A stretch of DNA of 64,000 nucleotides, from contig NZ_JAGDFV010000001.1 in the NCBI RefSeq assembly GCF_017497985.1, forward strand, positions 124,001 through 188,000, written 5' to 3'. Position 1 is the first letter of the stretch, and each line of letters begins with the position of its first letter. The position numbers were made by a program, and so were the translations under genes. The notes under the pieces are model-generated. The model made no database searches. It was not told the DNA's origin and saw only the letters and a program-made list of their open reading frames with translations. Below are positions 19,245 to 27,921 of this stretch, piece after piece. The DNA is from Meiothermus sp. CFH 77666 (GTDB lineage Bacteria; Deinococcota; Deinococci; Deinococcales; Thermaceae).

Positions 19245-19840
19245 GTGTCGGATTATGGGAAATCCTTGCCCTGCTGTTGCTGATTGGCAGCGGCCTGGCG
19301 GTGGTACGGCTGCAGAATGCCGTCCATGCTGCACTGGCCCTGATAGCCAATTTCCTGGTGGTGGCGGGCGTATATGTGGCCCTCGAGGCCCGCTTTGTGG
19401 CCATGATTCAGATTATCGTCTATGCCGGGGCCATCGTGGTGCTGTTTCTGTTTGTGATCATGCTGCTCTCGGCAGCCAGCGCCAATGTGGGGCAAGACCT
19501 GATGCCCCGGCTGCCCTGGGTGGCGGGGCTGGGTGCTATCGGCCTGGCCGGGCTGCTGACCTTTGCGGTTACCCGGTTTCAGCCGCCAGCCAATGCGCCC
19601 GCTCTGGGCGGCGGGTTGCCCCAGGCCCTGGGGCCGCTGCTCTACGACCCCGAAAAGTGGCTCTACGCACTCCTGGTGGTGGGCTTCTTGTTGCTGGTGG
19701 CTACGGTGGCGGCAGTGGTGCTGATTGAACCAGAGCGTATTATCGCAGCGACCGGCCACCCAGCCCATCCCCGCCAGGACAAAATGCCCACCCCCCCGAT
19801 TGCTGAACAAAAAGATGAGAAGGCGGTGGTGAAGCGATGA
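19241..19840 (+). CDS. nuoJ: NADH-quinone oxidoreductase subunit J (Nqo10)
   Basis: 199 residues, five-helix membrane subunit. The conserved third helix with the pi-bulge region (VYAGAIVVLFLFVIMLL) is present, as is LPQALGPLLYDPEKW. The start at 19241 has GGAGG six bases before it; an upstream in-frame GTG/ATG near 19229 would include the ribosome site. The tail is hydrophilic with a basic end. The stop overlaps nuoK. Confidence 0.95.
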   Translation: MSVGLWEILALLLLIGSGLAVVRLQNAVHAALALIANFLVVAGVYVALEARFVAMIQIIVYAGAIVVLFLFVIMLLSAASANVGQDLMPRLPWVAGLGAIGLAGLLTFAVTRFQPPANAPALGGGLPQALGPLLYDPEKWLYALLVVGFLLLVATVAAVVLIEPERIIAATGHPAHPRQDKMPTPPIAEQKDEKAVVKR

Positions 19841-20127
19841 TCTGGCTGGTAGCTTCCGCTTTGTTGTTCTCGATTGGGGCTTATGGTGCGCTGACCCGGC
19901 GTACCGCTATTCTGGTGTTCCTTTCTATCGAGCTGATGCTAAACGCGGCTGCACTCTCGCTGATTAGTTTCTCCAAGCTCTCAGGCAGTCTGGATGCGCA
20001 GGTGGTGGTGCTCTTTATCATCGCCATTGCAGCCGCCGAGGTAGCGGTGGGCCTGGGTCTGATTGTGGCCATCTTCCGCCGCCGCGAGACCACGAGTGTG
20101 GACGCGCTGCGGCAACTGAGGGGGTAA
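19837..20127 (+). CDS. nuoK: NADH-quinone oxidoreductase subunit K (Nqo11)
   Basis: 96 residues, three helices. The two membrane glutamates of the proton path are E32 (LSIELMLNA) and E68 (IAAAEVAVGLG). Start overlaps the nuoJ stop (ATGA). Confidence 0.97.
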   Translation: MIWLVASALLFSIGAYGALTRRTAILVFLSIELMLNAAALSLISFSKLSGSLDAQVVVLFIIAIAAAEVAVGLGLIVAIFRRRETTSVDALRQLRG

Positions 20128-20130
20128 AAC

Positions 20131-21963
20131 GTGCAAGAGACCCTTCTTCTACCCCTAATCATTGCACTCCCCTTGCTGGGGTTTGTGATTCTGGGTTTGT
20201 CTGGCAAGCGCATCGGTGAACCTCTGGCAGGTTGGCTTGCCTCGTTGTTGGTTCTAGGCAGTTTTTTGCTGGGTTTGTTCTTGTTGTTGCAAGGCGGTGC
20301 TAAATGGACGCTGGCCGAGTGGCTACCGGGCATTCCCTTCAGCCTGAACCTGGACAACCTCTCGGGCGTCATGCTGATGGTGGTGGCCGGGGTCGGCTTA
20401 CTGATCCACGTCTGGGCCATTGGCTATATGCACGGCGACCCCGGATATAGCCGCTTTTTCAGCTACTTCAACCTGTTTATCGCGGCCATGCTGGTACTCA
20501 TTCTGGGCGACAGCCTGCCGGTGGTGTTTATCGGCTGGGAAGGGGTCGGGCTGGCCTCTTACCTGCTGATTGGTTTCTGGTACCACGAGCGGGTCAACGC
20601 CGACTCGGCCCGTAAAGCCTTCATCGTCAACCGCATTGGCGACCTGGGCTTTTTGCTGGCCATGGGCCTTTTGTGGAGCATGTTTGGCACCCTTTCTATC
20701 TCCGAGCTGGTGGAGAAAGTAGAAGCTGGAGGCTATAGCTTCACCACCCTCACGCTGGCGGGCTTCTTCTTGCTCATCGGGGCTATAGGCAAAAGCGCCC
20801 AGGTGCCCCTGATGGTCTGGTTGCCCGACGCCATGGCAGGCCCCACGCCGGTCTCGGCGCTGATTCACGCTGCCACGATGGTTACGGCGGGGGTCTATCT
20901 GCTGGTGCGCCATGCCTTTATCCTGCACGGCGATGGTTTCCTGGCGGGCCTGATTGTGGCCGTTGGTCTTCTAACCGCATTCTATGGCGCTCTGTGTTCG
21001 CTGGGCCAGTGGGATATCAAGCGCATCGTGGCCTATACAACCCTTTCGCAACTTGGCTTCATGTTTGTGGCGGTGGGGGTGGGGGCCTACTGGGTGGCCA
21101 TCTTCCACATCGTGACCCACGCCTTCTTCAAGGCCCTGATGTTCATGACCTCCGGCTCGGTGATTCACGCCCTGGGGGGTGAGCAGGACGTGCGGCAGAT
21201 GGGCGGGATGCGCAAGTACCTGCCGGCCACGCACCTGCACGGCCTGGTGGCTACCTTTGCCTCGGGCGGTCTGGTGCCCCTGGCCGGTTTCTGGTCGAAG
21301 GATGCCATTCTGGCCTATTCCTTCGAGTTTGGCCCCTGGCTCTGGGTGCTGATGCTGGGTGCTTCGGTGCTGGCGGCGCTTTACTCGATCCGCTGGTATG
21401 TGCTGGTCTTCTGGGGTGAGTACCGGGGCAAGGCGCACCCCCACGAGAGCCCGGCGGTGATGCTCTGGCCGAACCACATCCTGATGGGTGGGGCGCTGGG
21501 AGTGGGCTTTATGGGGCTGCCCTACGTGATTGACTACAAGAACTTTATTGAGCCCTACCTGAATAAGGCCATCGGGGACTTCCCCCACGAGAAGCTGCCG
21601 GTGGTCACCGAATGGGTACTGATTATCATCTCCGCAGTGGTGGCGATAGCTGCCCTGTGGTGGGGTTTCCGCTACTTCCAGCAGAAGATGCCCGCCTGGT
21701 ATGAGCGTTTCCAGACGGCGGCCTTGCAGGGCTTTTATGCCGATGCTGTGTACAACGCCCTGCTGGTGAACCCGGCCAAGGGGCTGGCCGAACTGCTTTT
21801 TGGCGGCGACAAGGGTCTGCTCAGCGGCTTTGCGGGGCTGGGTAGCCTGATGGGCGGGCTGGGCGGTCTGCTGGCGAAGCTCGAGACTGGCGCCCTGCGC
21901 TTTTACCTGGCCGGGTTGCTCCTGGCGCTGGTACTGCTGTTGGGCTGGGGGGTGTTGCGATGA
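20131..21963 (+). CDS. nuoL: NADH-quinone oxidoreductase subunit L (Nqo12)
   Basis: 610 residues, distal antiporter-like subunit with the long lateral helix at the C-terminus. It starts with GTG, three bases after the nuoK stop. The proton-path residues E137 ([11 protein letters not shown]) and K221 ([19 protein letters not shown]) are present, along with the [13 protein letters not shown] segment. Overlaps nuoM by four bases. Confidence 0.97.
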   Translation: MQETLLLPLIIALPLLGFVILGLSGKRIGEPLAGWLASLLVLGSFLLGLFLLLQGGAKWTLAEWLPGIPFSLNLDNLSGVMLMVVAGVGLLIHVWAIGYMHGDPGYSRFFSYFNLFIAAMLVLILGDSLPVVFIGWEGVGLASYLLIGFWYHERVNADSARKAFIVNRIGDLGFLLAMGLLWSMFGTLSISELVEKVEAGGYSFTTLTLAGFFLLIGAIGKSAQVPLMVWLPDAMAGPTPVSALIHAATMVTAGVYLLVRHAFILHGDGFLAGLIVAVGLLTAFYGALCSLGQWDIKRIVAYTTLSQLGFMFVAVGVGAYWVAIFHIVTHAFFKALMFMTSGSVIHALGGEQDVRQMGGMRKYLPATHLHGLVATFASGGLVPLAGFWSKDAILAYSFEFGPWLWVLMLGASVLAALYSIRWYVLVFWGEYRGKAHPHESPAVMLWPNHILMGGALGVGFMGLPYVIDYKNFIEPYLNKAIGDFPHEKLPVVTEWVLIIISAVVAIAALWWGFRYFQQKMPAWYERFQTAALQGFYADAVYNALLVNPAKGLAELLFGGDKGLLSGFAGLGSLMGGLGGLLAKLETGALRFYLAGLLLALVLLLGWGVLR

Positions 21964-23381
21964 TTCATGTTGGACTGTGGTTACCCCTCCTGGCGGGTCT
22001 GCTCTTGCTCATCATGCCCGGTCTGGGCCGTAGTTTTGCCGTTGCCTCGGCGGCCATTAGCCTGGGGATCTCGCTGGTGCTATTTGCGGGTTACGGTGGG
22101 CAGGGTGTGGCTTATGCCAGCCAGACACCCTTCCTACCCGAGGCAGGGGTCTACTATGCGCTGGGGCTGGATGGTGCGGGGCTGCTCTTTTGGATTGCGG
22201 TGAGCCTGGTGGTCTTGCTGGGGGTCTGGATTGCCGATGTGCCGGTGCGCTTTCTGGCGTACACCCTGATGATGCAGACCGGTTTGCTGGGTATTTTTGC
22301 CGCGCAGGATCTGATCTTCTTCTACTTCTTCTTCGAGGCCACACTGATTCCCTCGCTCCTGATGCTCTGGTTTTACGGGGGTGCAGAGCGGCTTCGGGCC
22401 ATCTATACCTTTGCCCTCTTTACCCTGGTGGGTTCGCTGCCCATGCTGGCCGCTATCTTTGCGGTGCGCTTTTTGGGCGGGGCGGATAGCTTCCTCTATA
22501 CCGACCTGGCGGCCAACCCGCTCACCGGGCAGACCGCTGTGCTGGCCTTCCTGGGCTTTATGGTGGCGCTGGCGGTCAAGACCCCGCTTTTCCCCCTGCA
22601 CGCCTGGCTGCCCAGTTTCCACCAGCAGAACCACCCCTCGGGTCTGGCCGACGCCATGGGCACTTTGTACAAGGTGGGTGTCTTCGCCTTCTTCAAATGG
22701 GCCATTCCCCTGATGCCCGATGGCTTCCGCGAGTGGCAGGGCTTGCTCCTGTTCCTGGCGGCTTTTGGGGCTATCTATGCGGCCTGGGTGGCTTTTAGCG
22801 CCCCTGACTGGAAAACCCTGCTGGCCTACGCCGGGGTTTCGCACATGGGTGTGGCGGCTCTGGGCCTCTTTAGTGGCAATAGCGAGGGTACGGTAGGGGC
22901 CCTGTATCTGCTGGGGGCTTCGATGGTGTACGGTTCGGCTATGTTCTTGTTCATTGGGCTGGTTTACAAACGGACGGGGAACCTCGAGACCTCCCCGGTG
23001 CGCGGCCTGGCTAAACACGCGCCGGCCCTTTACGTGCTGGGCATGTTCTTGCTGATGGCCATGATTGGGCTGCCGGGGCTCTCGGGCTTTCCGGGCGAGC
23101 TGATGGCCCTGCTGGGGGCCTACAAGGTTTCACCCTGGCTGACCTTTGTGGCCTTCCTGGCGGTGATTGCGGCGGCGGCCTATGCCCTCACCGCCTTCCA
23201 GAAACTTTTCCAGGAAAATGCCCAGGCCCAGGCGGTGCCCGACCTGGACTCCCGCGAATGGGGTTTTGCCGCCGTCACGGTGGCTGTGCTGCTTTTGATG
23301 GGGCTGTACCCGAAGCTCTTCACCGTGTACCTCGAGCCCCTGGGCAAGGCCCTGGCCGCGCTTTTTGGAGGTGCATCATGA
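21960..23381 (+). CDS. nuoM: NADH-quinone oxidoreductase subunit M (Nqo13)
   Basis: 473 residues, antiporter-like proton-pumping subunit, about 14 helices. Key residues are E126 ([14 protein letters not shown]) and the lysine in [17 protein letters not shown]. Start overlaps nuoL. A 103-base spacer with CTCGACC-type repeats follows before nuoN. Confidence 0.97.
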   Translation: MIHVGLWLPLLAGLLLLIMPGLGRSFAVASAAISLGISLVLFAGYGGQGVAYASQTPFLPEAGVYYALGLDGAGLLFWIAVSLVVLLGVWIADVPVRFLAYTLMMQTGLLGIFAAQDLIFFYFFFEATLIPSLLMLWFYGGAERLRAIYTFALFTLVGSLPMLAAIFAVRFLGGADSFLYTDLAANPLTGQTAVLAFLGFMVALAVKTPLFPLHAWLPSFHQQNHPSGLADAMGTLYKVGVFAFFKWAIPLMPDGFREWQGLLLFLAAFGAIYAAWVAFSAPDWKTLLAYAGVSHMGVAALGLFSGNSEGTVGALYLLGASMVYGSAMFLFIGLVYKRTGNLETSPVRGLAKHAPALYVLGMFLLMAMIGLPGLSGFPGELMALLGAYKVSPWLTFVAFLAVIAAAAYALTAFQKLFQENAQAQAVPDLDSREWGFAAVTVAVLLLMGLYPKLFTVYLEPLGKALAALFGGAS

Positions 23382-23434
23382 GCGCTGCGGTGCTTTCTGG
23401 TGTTGAACCCCGAGTGGCCAGAGCTGCTGTGCTC

Positions 23435-23472
23435 ATGTTCTCGACCCTGGGCTCTCGACCCTCGACCCTTGC
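23435..23472. repeat. Short CTCGACC-type repeats between nuoM and nuoN
   Basis: The spacer carries TCTCGACCCTGGGC, TCTCGACCC and TCGACCC in near tandem. An open frame of 37 codons crosses it from 23378 to 23491 but looks like repeat sequence, not a gene. Confidence 0.65.
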
Positions 23473-23484
23473 TGGAGGTGTGCG

Positions 23485-25728
23485 ATGCTGACCCTGTACA
23501 TGCTGGTGGGCTTCGCCACGGTACTGTCGCTCTTGGCCTTTGTAATCTCCCGTGAGGCCAACCGCATCGTGACGGTGGCAGGTTTGGTGCTGGCGGGTTT
23601 GTTTTGTGTGGTGGGCTGGGGCCAGACGGTTGAGGCCTTTGGGGGGCTGTACCGCTTCGATACCCTGGCCCGGGGCCTGACCCTGGTGGCCATTCTGGGC
23701 GGCCTGTGGGCCTTGCTTCTGGGGCCAGCCAAAAAGTTCGAGTTTCCGCTGCTGGTGCTGTTTGCGGCCACCGGCATGCACATTATGGCAAGCAGCCCCA
23801 ACCTGGTGGTGCTGGTGATTGCCCTCGAGGTCTTCTCGCTGCCCCTGTATGTGCTGGCTACCTGGCAGCGCGACGAAAAAGGCTTTGAGGCGGGCCTGAA
23901 GTACTTTTTGCTGGGGGCTTTGGGGGCGGCCATTTTTCTGTACGGCATCGCCCTCTACTTTGGCGCAACCGGTAGCTTTATGGCAGGGGCTCCCGGCTCC
24001 GGGCCCCTCTACATCGCGGGCTTGCTCCTGATTATGGCGGCCTTTGCCTTCAAGACCGCCATGGTGCCCTTCCAGTGGTGGTCGCCCGATGTGTACCAGG
24101 GCAGCCCCACCGTAGTGACGCTGTTCATGGCCACGGCGGTAAAGGCGGCGGCCTTTGCGGCCATGTTGCGGGTCTTCACCCCGGAGGGTCTGGAAGCCTG
24201 GGGGGTGGGGATGGCGGTGCTGATCGCCCTCAGTACCCTGTTCGGGAACCTGGGGGCGCTAGCCCAGACCGAGGCCAAGCGGCTTTTTGCCTACTCCTCC
24301 ATCGCCAATGCGGGCTACATCGGGCTGGGGCTCTTTGGCCCTACCGGACAGGCCACCATTCCCTTTTACCTGCTGACCTATGGGCTGGCCACAGGGCTCA
24401 TTTTTGCGGTGCTCTCGATGCTCTCCAACCAGGACGTGCCCTTAGAGCGCCTGCGCGGCCTGTGGTATCGCAAGCCCCTGCTGGGCGGGGCAATGGGGCT
24501 GGGCATCCTTTCGGTGCTGGGGTTGCCGCCCCTGGCCGGGTTCTGGGCCAAGTATCTGGTCTTCCAGGAGGCGGCGCGGGCGGGTCTTTATGGGCTGGTG
24601 GTGCTGGCCCTGGTGACCTCGGCTATTGGGGCCTACTACTACCTCAAGACCTTCTTCCTGATTTTCAGCAAGCCCACCCCCGTGCAGGAGGCCGAAGACC
24701 GCGAGGCCGAGGCCGCCCTGGCCCAGTTTGGCAGCTCGGAAGCGCCGGGCATTCCGGTTGCGGCGGCCCCCATGGGCCTGACCCAGGGTTTGATGGCGCC
24801 GGCGGCGCAGATGAGTGCGCCCTCGCTGGGCATTTTGTTGGCTGCGATGGGTCTCTTGGGCCTGCTCTCGGTTTTGCCGGGACTGGGCTTGCGAGCCTTT
24901 AGCGCGGGCCTGTCGCAGGCAGTGGCTGCCGTGAGCATTACCGCACCCCCAAGCGGCGCAACCCTGATTGCTGGAAGCTATACGCTACAAGGCACCGGCA
25001 AGCCAGGGGAGACCCTCGAGCTCTTTGACAATGGCAACCCCCTGGGGGTGGTGACGGTGGGCCCTGATGGGCGGTGGAGCTTCTCCTTGCCTGCTTCGGC
25101 TCTAGCTCTAGGAGGGCACACCTACGAGGCGCGTAGGCCGGGACAAACCCCTGGAGCCCGCGTAGATGTAAACGTAACGGTGCCATCCGAGCCCACTTTC
25201 GTGGGTCTGTCTGATGGCGCTACGGTTGCCGCTACGGGCTTTACCCTGCGGGGTACGGCCCGGCCGGGCCAGGTGGTCGAAATCTTCGAGGACGGCGCCA
25301 GCTTAGGGCGGATTACTGCCGATGCCAACGGGCAGTGGAGCCTGAATGTCCCGCCGCCTCCGGGCGGAACCCGGGTGTATGAGGTGCGGCCTGAAGGCGC
25401 TGCCTCGGGGGCTCGAATCTCGCTGGTGGTGCCCGAGGCCCAGGCAGGGGCCATCTGTAGCCAGAGCTTCGCACTCTCGAACCTGCAAGCGGGGGGTACG
25501 GTCTCGAGGCCCTTCCGCTTTGGCGGGGTGGGCTCGGCCAGCAGCTACACCGTGCTGGTGCGGCGCGGCGATCGGATCATCGGGCGCAAGGAGATTCCGC
25601 TCAGCGCGGCTTGCGGCTGGAGCTACTTCTCCGACCCCGGCCCCGGCGAGATTACCTACGAGGTGCGCGAGACCGGCAAGCCCGAGACCGAACCGCCGCT
25701 CACTACCATCACCCTGAAGGTGCAGTAG
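23485..25728 (+). CDS. nuoN: NADH-quinone oxidoreductase subunit N (Nqo14) fused to Ig-like domains
   Basis: 747 residues, where Thermus Nqo14 has about 427. Residues 1-395 are a normal NuoN core with E115 (VIALEVFSLP), K220 (TAVKAAAFA), K265 (EAKRLFAYSS) and K356 (FWAKYLVF). An acidic/Ala-Pro loop (400-445) precedes the last helix (446-470). Then come two related beta-rich repeats, about 483-567 and 569-650, each with an RGT/QGT-xxPGxxxE step and a GxW motif (PDGRWSF, ANGQWSL), as in bacterial Ig-like domains, and a third domain (655-747) with two Cys (C658, C710). The frame is continuous, so this is a real fusion in this sequence. Confidence 0.93.
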   Translation: MLTLYMLVGFATVLSLLAFVISREANRIVTVAGLVLAGLFCVVGWGQTVEAFGGLYRFDTLARGLTLVAILGGLWALLLGPAKKFEFPLLVLFAATGMHIMASSPNLVVLVIALEVFSLPLYVLATWQRDEKGFEAGLKYFLLGALGAAIFLYGIALYFGATGSFMAGAPGSGPLYIAGLLLIMAAFAFKTAMVPFQWWSPDVYQGSPTVVTLFMATAVKAAAFAAMLRVFTPEGLEAWGVGMAVLIALSTLFGNLGALAQTEAKRLFAYSSIANAGYIGLGLFGPTGQATIPFYLLTYGLATGLIFAVLSMLSNQDVPLERLRGLWYRKPLLGGAMGLGILSVLGLPPLAGFWAKYLVFQEAARAGLYGLVVLALVTSAIGAYYYLKTFFLIFSKPTPVQEAEDREAEAALAQFGSSEAPGIPVAAAPMGLTQGLMAPAAQMSAPSLGILLAAMGLLGLLSVLPGLGLRAFSAGLSQAVAAVSITAPPSGATLIAGSYTLQGTGKPGETLELFDNGNPLGVVTVGPDGRWSFSLPASALALGGHTYEARRPGQTPGARVDVNVTVPSEPTFVGLSDGATVAATGFTLRGTARPGQVVEIFEDGASLGRITADANGQWSLNVPPPPGGTRVYEVRPEGAASGARISLVVPEAQAGAICSQSFALSNLQAGGTVSRPFRFGGVGSASSYTVLVRRGDRIIGRKEIPLSAACGWSYFSDPGPGEITYEVRETGKPETEPPLTTITLKVQ

Positions 25729-25819
25729 AGCGATTCGGTGGATGCCCCCAACGACCAGCAGGATGGCTCTGGGAATGCGCCTGGGGTGGGGGCGGTGGGC
25801 GACCAAACCAAAAACGGCC

Positions 25820-26422
25820 CTAGCGCAGAATGGCCCGCACCGGTGCGGCATCGGCCCCCTCGAGCCTCAGCGGCAGGGCAATCAACTCGTAGGCTCCTAC
25901 AGCCACACCGTCCAGCGCCAGCCCTTCCAGGATGTACACCCCCGCCCCCGCAAAGGCTTTGTGGCCGGGGAGGTCTTTGGAGGTCAGGGGGTCTACGCTG
26001 GGGCAGTCGGTGCCGTAAAGCCGCACCCCCTGCGCGGCCAGGTACATAGCGGCCTCAGGCTCTACGTGCATGAAGGTATGGGGAAAGGTGCCCCAGTGGT
26101 TGGGTTGCCCGGTGAAAAACAGGGTTCGCTCGGCCAGTTCCACGCTCCGCAGGAAATCCACCGACAGGGCTTCTTGCCCCCGGGCGTCCACCACCCGGCA
26201 GGAACCGATCAGCACCGAGAGCGGCACGCTTTCCAGCTTTTGGCCTGCATCCACGTAATGCCAGGGGGCGTCCAGGTGGGTGCCTAGGTGGGTGGTGGTG
26301 ATGATTTTGCCCACGTTCACGCTGTCGCCCTGGGCTATCTGGGCGGTCAGTTCGTAGCGGTAGGGGGTATCGCCGGGCCAGACCGGAACCCCAGGGTAGA
26401 TGCGACGGGTGATGTCAATCAT
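25820..26422 (-). CDS. kynB: Kynurenine formamidase (cyclase family)
   Basis: 200 residues. It hydrolyses N-formylkynurenine to kynurenine in tryptophan breakdown. The metal-binding signature HLGTHLDAPWH (H45, H49, D51, H55) and VWPGDTP near the N-terminus match KynB, as does the end YELIALPLRL...APVRAIL. Its ATG overlaps the mqnB stop, so it is the last gene of a minus-strand operon. Other Trp-pathway genes are not in the window, so a different cyclic amide substrate remains possible. Confidence 0.8.
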   Translation of the reverse strand: MIDITRRIYPGVPVWPGDTPYRYELTAQIAQGDSVNVGKIITTTHLGTHLDAPWHYVDAGQKLESVPLSVLIGSCRVVDARGQEALSVDFLRSVELAERTLFFTGQPNHWGTFPHTFMHVEPEAAMYLAAQGVRLYGTDCPSVDPLTSKDLPGHKAFAGAGVYILEGLALDGVAVGAYELIALPLRLEGADAAPVRAILR

Positions 26423-27075
26423 GGCTCAATGATACGCAGGATGTGGTGCTCGAGGCTCTCCACCGCCTGTTTGATGCGCCACTGGGTTTTGTCGCGCACC
26501 CCGGCCAGGTTGGACACCGCCCGCAGCTCGGCGCCCTTCAGGCCCAGCCACAAGCAGGTCTGGGCGAAGGCGGCGCCCTCCATGTTCTCGAGATCGGCCT
26601 CCCATCGGCGCGATAGCTGCCGGGCCTCGGTGGGGTTTTCCGAGACCAGGTCGCGGGTCAGGAAGGTTTTGGTGGGCAGGTTGAGGGTTTGGCTCAGTTC
26701 AGCCGTGAAAGCCCGATCCAGTGGAAAGCGGTTGTGATACGGGCCCGACGCCAGCACCAGCGTAGGAAAGCCCATGCCCTTCATGCCCCCGTCCTTGAGG
26801 CCCAGGTCGGCCTGGATTTCCTTCTCGGCGAGGGCTGCGTCCCCAATTTGCAAACCTGCATCGGGGTACATGCCGGCAATACCAAACAGAAGCACCCGCT
26901 CTAACCTGCGGCGCGCTGCAAAGGCAGTTAGGGTGGCGGCGGTGTTGACCTTGCCCACCCCGCCCTCGAGCCAGACCCAACCCTCCCCGCGCAGCCCGGC
27001 GCGTCCGTGGAAAGTAAACTTTCGGCCTTTCAGAAAGGCAGCTTCGAACCGGGTAGGGCTCAGGAGCAGGAGCAC
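26419..27075 (-). CDS. mqnB: Futalosine hydrolase
   Basis: 218 residues, nucleosidase of the MTAN/PNP fold. It cleaves futalosine to dehypoxanthinyl futalosine and hypoxanthine in menaquinone synthesis by the futalosine route, which Thermus uses. The substrate motif LENMEGAAFA (about 162-171) with its ribose-binding Glu, and the core GGVGKVNTAAT, are present. It sits three bases after the enoyl-CoA hydratase stop and overlaps kynB. Menaquinone is the acceptor for the complex I encoded next door. Confidence 0.88.
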   Translation of the reverse strand: MLLLLSPTRFEAAFLKGRKFTFHGRAGLRGEGWVWLEGGVGKVNTAATLTAFAARRRLERVLLFGIAGMYPDAGLQIGDAALAEKEIQADLGLKDGGMKGMGFPTLVLASGPYHNRFPLDRAFTAELSQTLNLPTKTFLTRDLVSENPTEARQLSRRWEADLENMEGAAFAQTCLWLGLKGAELRAVSNLAGVRDKTQWRIKQAVESLEHHILRIIEP

Positions 27076-27078
27076 GGC

Positions 27079-27858
27079 TTAGCCCTCACCGCCTTCCTGA
27101 AAGGATCCGTGCCGTCCAGCTCCCTCGGCAAACTGGGTGGCACCCCGGTGGGTTTCCCCTGAGGTGATCACTACCAGGCCTAGACGCGTTTCGTTGAGCA
27201 AGGCCTCCTCGAGGGATAAGTCCCATTGCTCGCGCACCGATTGACGGTCGCTCCGCAAGCAGCGCTGGGGGAAAGCCGCAAGCTGCAGGGCTAGTGACTT
27301 GGCGGATTCCAGGGCTTGGCCTGGCTCCACCAACCGGTTGACCAGTCCCATCATCCGCGCTTCCTCGCCGCTTACCCCGCGCCCGGTCAGGATTAAATCC
27401 ATGGCATGGCTCTCACCAATGAGCCGGGGTAGCCGAACGGTACCCCCGTCTACCAGTGGCACCCCCCAGCGACGGCAGAAGACTCCGAAAACCGCGTCTC
27501 GCGCGGCCACCCGCAGGTCGCACCAGAGGGCCAGCTCGAGCCCACCGGCCACTGCGTAGCCCTCCACCGCCGCAATAACCGGTTTGGAGAGCCGCATCCG
27601 AGTGGGCCCCATCGGCCCATCCCCCTCCTCCTGCACCACATTGCCCTCACCCCGGGCAACCGCTTTCAGGTCGGCCCCGGCGCAAAAGTTGTCTCCCGTG
27701 CCGGTCAGGATGGCCACAGCCAGCTCATCATCGGCCTCGAAACGCCGAAAGGCCTCGGCCAAATCGGCAGCGGTGGCCCGGTCAACGGCGTTGCGCACCT
27801 CGGGTCGGTCGATGGTTACGATGGCTAGAGGGCCTTCAGTCTCATAGCGAACCGGCAT
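27079..27858 (-). CDS. Enoyl-CoA hydratase/isomerase family protein (crotonase)
   Basis: 259 residues. The oxyanion-hole segments are NFCAGADLKAVARG and GYAVAGGLELALWCDLRVAA, and the GRGVSGEEARMMGLVN block is typical. The equivalents of both hydratase glutamates are not obvious: after the second oxyanion segment comes CRRWGVPLVDGGTVRLPRLIG, with Asp in place of the usual Glu pair, so it may be an isomerase or another crotonase rather than a true hydratase. Acyl-CoA substrate unknown. It is in one operon with the PlsY/reductase fusion upstream and mqnB downstream. Confidence 0.85.
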   Translation of the reverse strand: MPVRYETEGPLAIVTIDRPEVRNAVDRATAADLAEAFRRFEADDELAVAILTGTGDNFCAGADLKAVARGEGNVVQEEGDGPMGPTRMRLSKPVIAAVEGYAVAGGLELALWCDLRVAARDAVFGVFCRRWGVPLVDGGTVRLPRLIGESHAMDLILTGRGVSGEEARMMGLVNRLVEPGQALESAKSLALQLAAFPQRCLRSDRQSVREQWDLSLEEALLNETRLGLVVITSGETHRGATQFAEGAGRHGSFQEGGEG

Positions 27859-27921
27859 ACATACCCCCCTGGTTTTACTCTAACCGTTGGCCCCTGCCTG
27901 CGCTCTTTGCACCTGGAAAAT

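Noticed and set aside
23258-23491. 37-codon frame from 23378 across the nuoM-nuoN spacer
   Set aside because: Although its ends overlap nuoM and nuoN, most of it is CTCGACC repeat sequence with no protein character.
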